Below, piece by piece: positions 60,929-64,000 of a stretch of DNA of 64,000 nucleotides (position 1 is the stretch's first letter; each line of letters begins with the position of its first letter). Source of the stretch: Phocaeicola vulgatus ATCC 8482 (GTDB lineage Bacteria; Bacteroidota; Bacteroidia; Bacteroidales; Bacteroidaceae); assembly GCF_000012825.1 (NCBI RefSeq), contig NC_009614.1, positions 2,666,001-2,730,000 on the forward strand, given 5' to 3'. Below the pieces are notes generated by a model. It ran no database searches. It was not told where the DNA came from and worked only from the letters and a program-made list of their open reading frames with translations. A program made the position numbers and the translations under genes.

Positions 60929-63900
60929 TTAGGATATTTTTTTCAGTTCCCTTGCCGGGTTTACGATTTCCATAGACGGTACATGTTTAGCCTGCCGTGG
61001 TAAATCCGGAGTCACGTCACTGCCACTGACAAGCCTCTGTTCTTCCGCTCCCGTTTCTTTACCTTCTACATTTTCATGCCGTCCTACCGGTTTAAGGGTA
61101 AGCTGTATCTTCCGGTTCAATGTGGCAAGCTCTTCACCCAACTTTTTGATTTCTCCCTCTTTGGGCCATGTGGCTGCCACTATTTCCTGCAAGACCGGAA
61201 TATCTTTTGACAACTCCGCATTTTCCTTTTCCCGTTTCTCAATCATGCCGGGAATACGTTCCAGCGCATTGATGAAATACATTACGGCCAGTTTCGGGTC
61301 TTTGGCAATGTAACCGTTATGATAGGTATATTTGATACCGTCCAGTCCCTCGACCATGAATTTGTTATGCAAGGCTTGCGTGTCTCCGTCACAAGTCTTT
61401 TCGGTACGGACAAGGATACGAAAATCGAACAGGGTTCCGATTTTCATGTAATCGTCTTCCGTTCGGGCCTTCTGATTGATTGCGGCAAGCCGGTTACCGA
61501 GTATCTCCATATTGTCCGAATCCACACCGTCCAGTTTCAAGGGGTTGGGGCGGAGTCCGGTTTTCGCATCTACGGGAGCCACCTTATTGAGATATTCCCA
61601 ATCTCTGGTAAAGCGTCCGATAAAAATATTGTTCTTCTCTATTCCGGCGGTCTTTTCATTCAGTTTTCCTTTCGCGTTTCCTTTATTACGGTGATATGCC
61701 TGCCTTTCGCTTTCAAGAACTGCCAGTTTCTTGTCCAGCTTCGCCTTTTCCAGCAGGTCGTCATTACCTGAAAGGATGGCCACGTATTCACTGAAATTGC
61801 CTCCGCCGTTTTCGTCAATCGCCCCCTCGTCAATGGTACGGGCAGCCAGATTGCGGCTTTTAAGCTGGTTGATGAACACCTGTTTGTTTTGCAGCAGGTT
61901 AAACTTGTAACTATCCAAAGACTTTTCTACCGCATAGATGTAACAGTCCACCTTATTGTCGGCATATTGCTTGGCGATGATATTACCCTTTCTTACCGCC
62001 CGTCCGTTACGCTGTTCCAGGTCGGACGGCCTTCAGGGTATGTCCAGATGATGGATGGCCACGGCACGTTCCTGCGCGTTGACTCCCGTTCCCAGTTTCT
62101 GTGTGGACCCGAAAAGGAAACGGATGCGTCCGGAGTTCATATCCTTGAACAGTTCCTTGCGTGCGTTGTCGCTGTTTGCTTCCTGAATGAACTTTATCTG
62201 CTTTTCCGGGATATTATGGTCTTCCACGAGCTTGCGCCTTATCTCGCTGTAAATGTTCCACTGGTCAGGCTTATAAGTACTAAGGTCTGAAAAGATGAAT
62301 TGCGTTCCCTTTTGGTCGAGATATTTATAGTAATACTCCGCAATCTTGGCCGCGCAATGGGATGCCTTGTTACCCGGACTGTCACCATATTCAGGGTCTA
62401 TCAGCCGCATGTCAAGCGACATCTTGTTCGAGTAGTTGGTGGCTATCAGCATCTGTGCCTTTTCCTCCGCTTCGGACAGAGGCTCCCTGTCTATGTAGGT
62501 CGCATCCCCGGTTTCTGCGAACTTTATCAGTTTCTGGATGAAAATCTCCTGCTGGGAAGTGGGCGGTATGTGATACAGTTGCTCGTTGAGTTCCGGCCTG
62601 TCAACCCCTACGTCCTCGGCTGTCTTGTAATCGGTTATCTCCGCATAGAAATTGGCGAGTTCCGGCACTTTGATAAAATAGCGGAAACGCTCTTTCTGCA
62701 CGACCTGGTTGGTTACTGAAAATTCAAAGTCCGTGCTTTTCTTCGCATAGACGGCCGCCCAGCCGTCAAAGCAGGTAATGCCCTGCCGCTCCATTTCCTT
62801 CGGACGGAGATATTTGAAAAGGAGATAGAGTTCGGTCAAACTGTTGGAAATGGTCGTACCGGACAAGAATGTGGCTCCCAAGTCCCTGCCCGTGCGTTCC
62901 TGTATGGTACGGATGGCGAAGAGCATGTTCATGGCCTTCATGCTTCCTTCGGGATTGCCCATACCGGAAACCCTCGCATGGCGTGTGTTGAACATCAAGT
63001 TCTTGAAATTGTGTGATTCATCAACGAAGAGGTGGTCGATGCCCATTTGCCTGAAGTCGGTCACGTCATCCGTCCGGTCTTTTATATCCTGCTCCAGCTT
63101 TTCAAGTTTGGCCTCAAGGTTCTCCTTCCTTCTTTCCAGCCCCTTCTTTATCCAGCCGCTCACTTCATTGCCCTGCTGCTCGAATACGGCGAGATTCTCT
63201 TCGATACTGTCAATTTCCTGTGTATATATTTCCTGCTGTATTTCGGGAGACTGGGGTATTTTTCCAAACTGGTCGTGTGTCAGGATGATGCAGTCCCAGT
63301 TGTTGTTCTTGATGTCATGGAATATTCCGACACGCTTCTCCGGCGTAAAGTCCTCCTTACCCGGATACAGTACTCTGGCATTCGGATAGGCCCTCTTGAA
63401 CGTGTCGGCTATGTCATGCACATTGCTTTTGAGTCCGATAATCATCGGTTTGTTCGCCAGTCCGAGACGTTTCATCTCAAAGGCGGCCACACACATGATA
63501 AGGGTCTTGCCGGTTCCTACTTGATGGTCAATTATCCCGCCGCCGTTCATCTTCAGCATCCATACGGCATTTCTCTGGCTGTCGTACAAATTCGGTATCC
63601 CCAATCCTTTCAGGTCAAGGAACGGAAAACTTTGCAGGGAACCGTCATAATCGGGACGCACATAGCAGTTGAACTTGCGGTTGTACATGTCGGCAAGATT
63701 CTGCTTGAACTCGGGGAGCTGCTCGTTCAGCCAACCAGTGAAAGCCGACCGAATTTCATTGATTTTGGCATCGGCAAGCTGGATGGCCTCGGCATCCCGT
63801 ACCTTTATATCATTGCCTTCTTCATCCTGCACGGTTTTTGTTATGTCGGGCACCGTGTTATGCAGCGCATGTTTCAGCAGGTCGTTTCCGTAATAACCTC

Positions 63901-64000
63901 TTTTTTCCCCTTTCACATAATATCTGTCGGTGATGTTCGCGTTGGTACTCTCGAAGTTCACACTAAACTCGTCGATGGATTCCGTATAATGGATATGGGC
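60929..64000 (-). pseudogene. Large SNF2/SF2-type helicase of the element, split by an in-frame TGA (5' end outside window)
   Basis: On the minus strand, continuing past the right edge, the frame is open to TGA at 62033-62035, and then continues in the same frame to TAA at 60929. Helicase motifs are visible: VGTGKTLI (Walker A), VDESHNF (motif II) and LSGTTISNS. The expected codon at the stop is TGG (HLDIPW-RPSDLEQRNGRAVRKGN), so C62033T made a nonsense mutation. The region after it holds motif VI (QRNGRAVRKG) and about 340 further residues. Intact relatives are giant N6-methylase/helicase proteins of Bacteroides transposons (recalled). The truncated product lacks motif VI and is probably inactive. 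Confidence 0.82.

Larger units (their letters stand above)
44346..64000. mobile_element. Integrative element at tRNA-Ser with two defence-like cargoes (right end outside window)
   Basis: Runs from the tRNA-Ser 3' end to beyond the window. The order is: integrase; leader repeat; MBL and protease-STAND genes; leader repeat; decayed HTH, DUF3876-like, helicase-tail and integrase-tail; five-gene GTPase cargo; leader repeat; intact HTH and DUF3876-like; disrupted helicase. Bacteroides transposons commonly have the integrase, small HTH/DUF3876 proteins and a giant methylase-helicase in this order. The left boundary is inferred, and the right attachment site is not visible. Confidence 0.75.

Noticed and set aside
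62033-62035. Selenocysteine or recoded TGA in the helicase
   Set aside because: Trp is expected at this position next to motif VI, no recoding stem was seen, and Sec would make no sense in a helicase; a point mutation is simpler.

Overview
The window is chromosomal DNA from a Bacteroidales bacterium, most likely Bacteroides or Phocaeicola. Evidence for this: promoters of the TAnnTTTG (-7) class, a reg_prop/Y_Y_Y hybrid sensor-AraC protein, a GH84 glycosidase, a fused DAHP synthase/chorismate mutase, and a Bacteroides-type tyrosine recombinase element. No species call can be made from the sequence alone.

Positions 1-44345 are mostly ordinary backbone. In order they hold: a cobalamin-riboswitch-controlled BtuB-like receptor; a secreted alpha/beta hydrolase; a first insertion sequence (IS) copy placed exactly in the tyrA stop codon; the aromatic amino acid operon pheA - aminotransferase - DAHP synthase/chorismate mutase - tyrA (minus strand); an HxlR/DJ-1 divergent pair; a MalY-type C-S lyase; an AI-2E-type permease; a TPR protein; a GH84 hexosaminidase; recQ, recJ, a C1 peptidase and aminopeptidase P; a patatin; a second, frameshifted IS copy; a lipoprotein; rny, zapA and a ZapB-like coiled coil; queD/queE; tRNA-Trp; a DNA glycosylase; an alanine/Na+ symporter; an AlbA-type protein; a hybrid sensor-regulator that lacks its receiver domain; a CyuA-like desulfidase; DsbD; a TPR-AraC regulator; and tRNA-Ser(UGA). 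The aromatic operon is preceded by an unannotated 29-residue leader peptide with ten consecutive Phe/Tyr codons, a mutually exclusive antiterminator and a rho-independent terminator. This is a complete ribosome-stalling attenuator readable directly from the sequence.

From about 44346 to the right edge the window is an integrative element next to tRNA-Ser(UGA). Its order is: integrase; a leader repeat; cargo 1 (metallo-beta-lactamase-fold protein plus a 1404-residue trypsin-like protease/STAND NTPase, resembling type I AVAST); a second leader repeat followed by decayed copies of the element's own HTH, DUF3876-like, helicase-tail and integrase-tail genes; cargo 2 (five overlapping minus-strand genes: calcineurin-like phosphoesterase, helical GASH-like protein, two small GTPases and a GAP1-like protein); a third leader repeat; intact HTH and DUF3876-like genes; and a large helicase gene broken by an in-frame TGA. 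The layout suggests that two related elements sat side by side and were fused by a deletion, stacking two anti-phage/conflict cargoes behind one integrase.

The best candidates for under-described biology are the GTPase/GAP1 cargo with its phosphoesterase, the MBL/protease-STAND cargo, the cargo-slot architecture with its conserved 23-bp palindrome, the Phe/Tyr attenuator and the receiver-less hybrid regulator. All family names were assigned by eye from motifs and recalled family knowledge; no database search was run.
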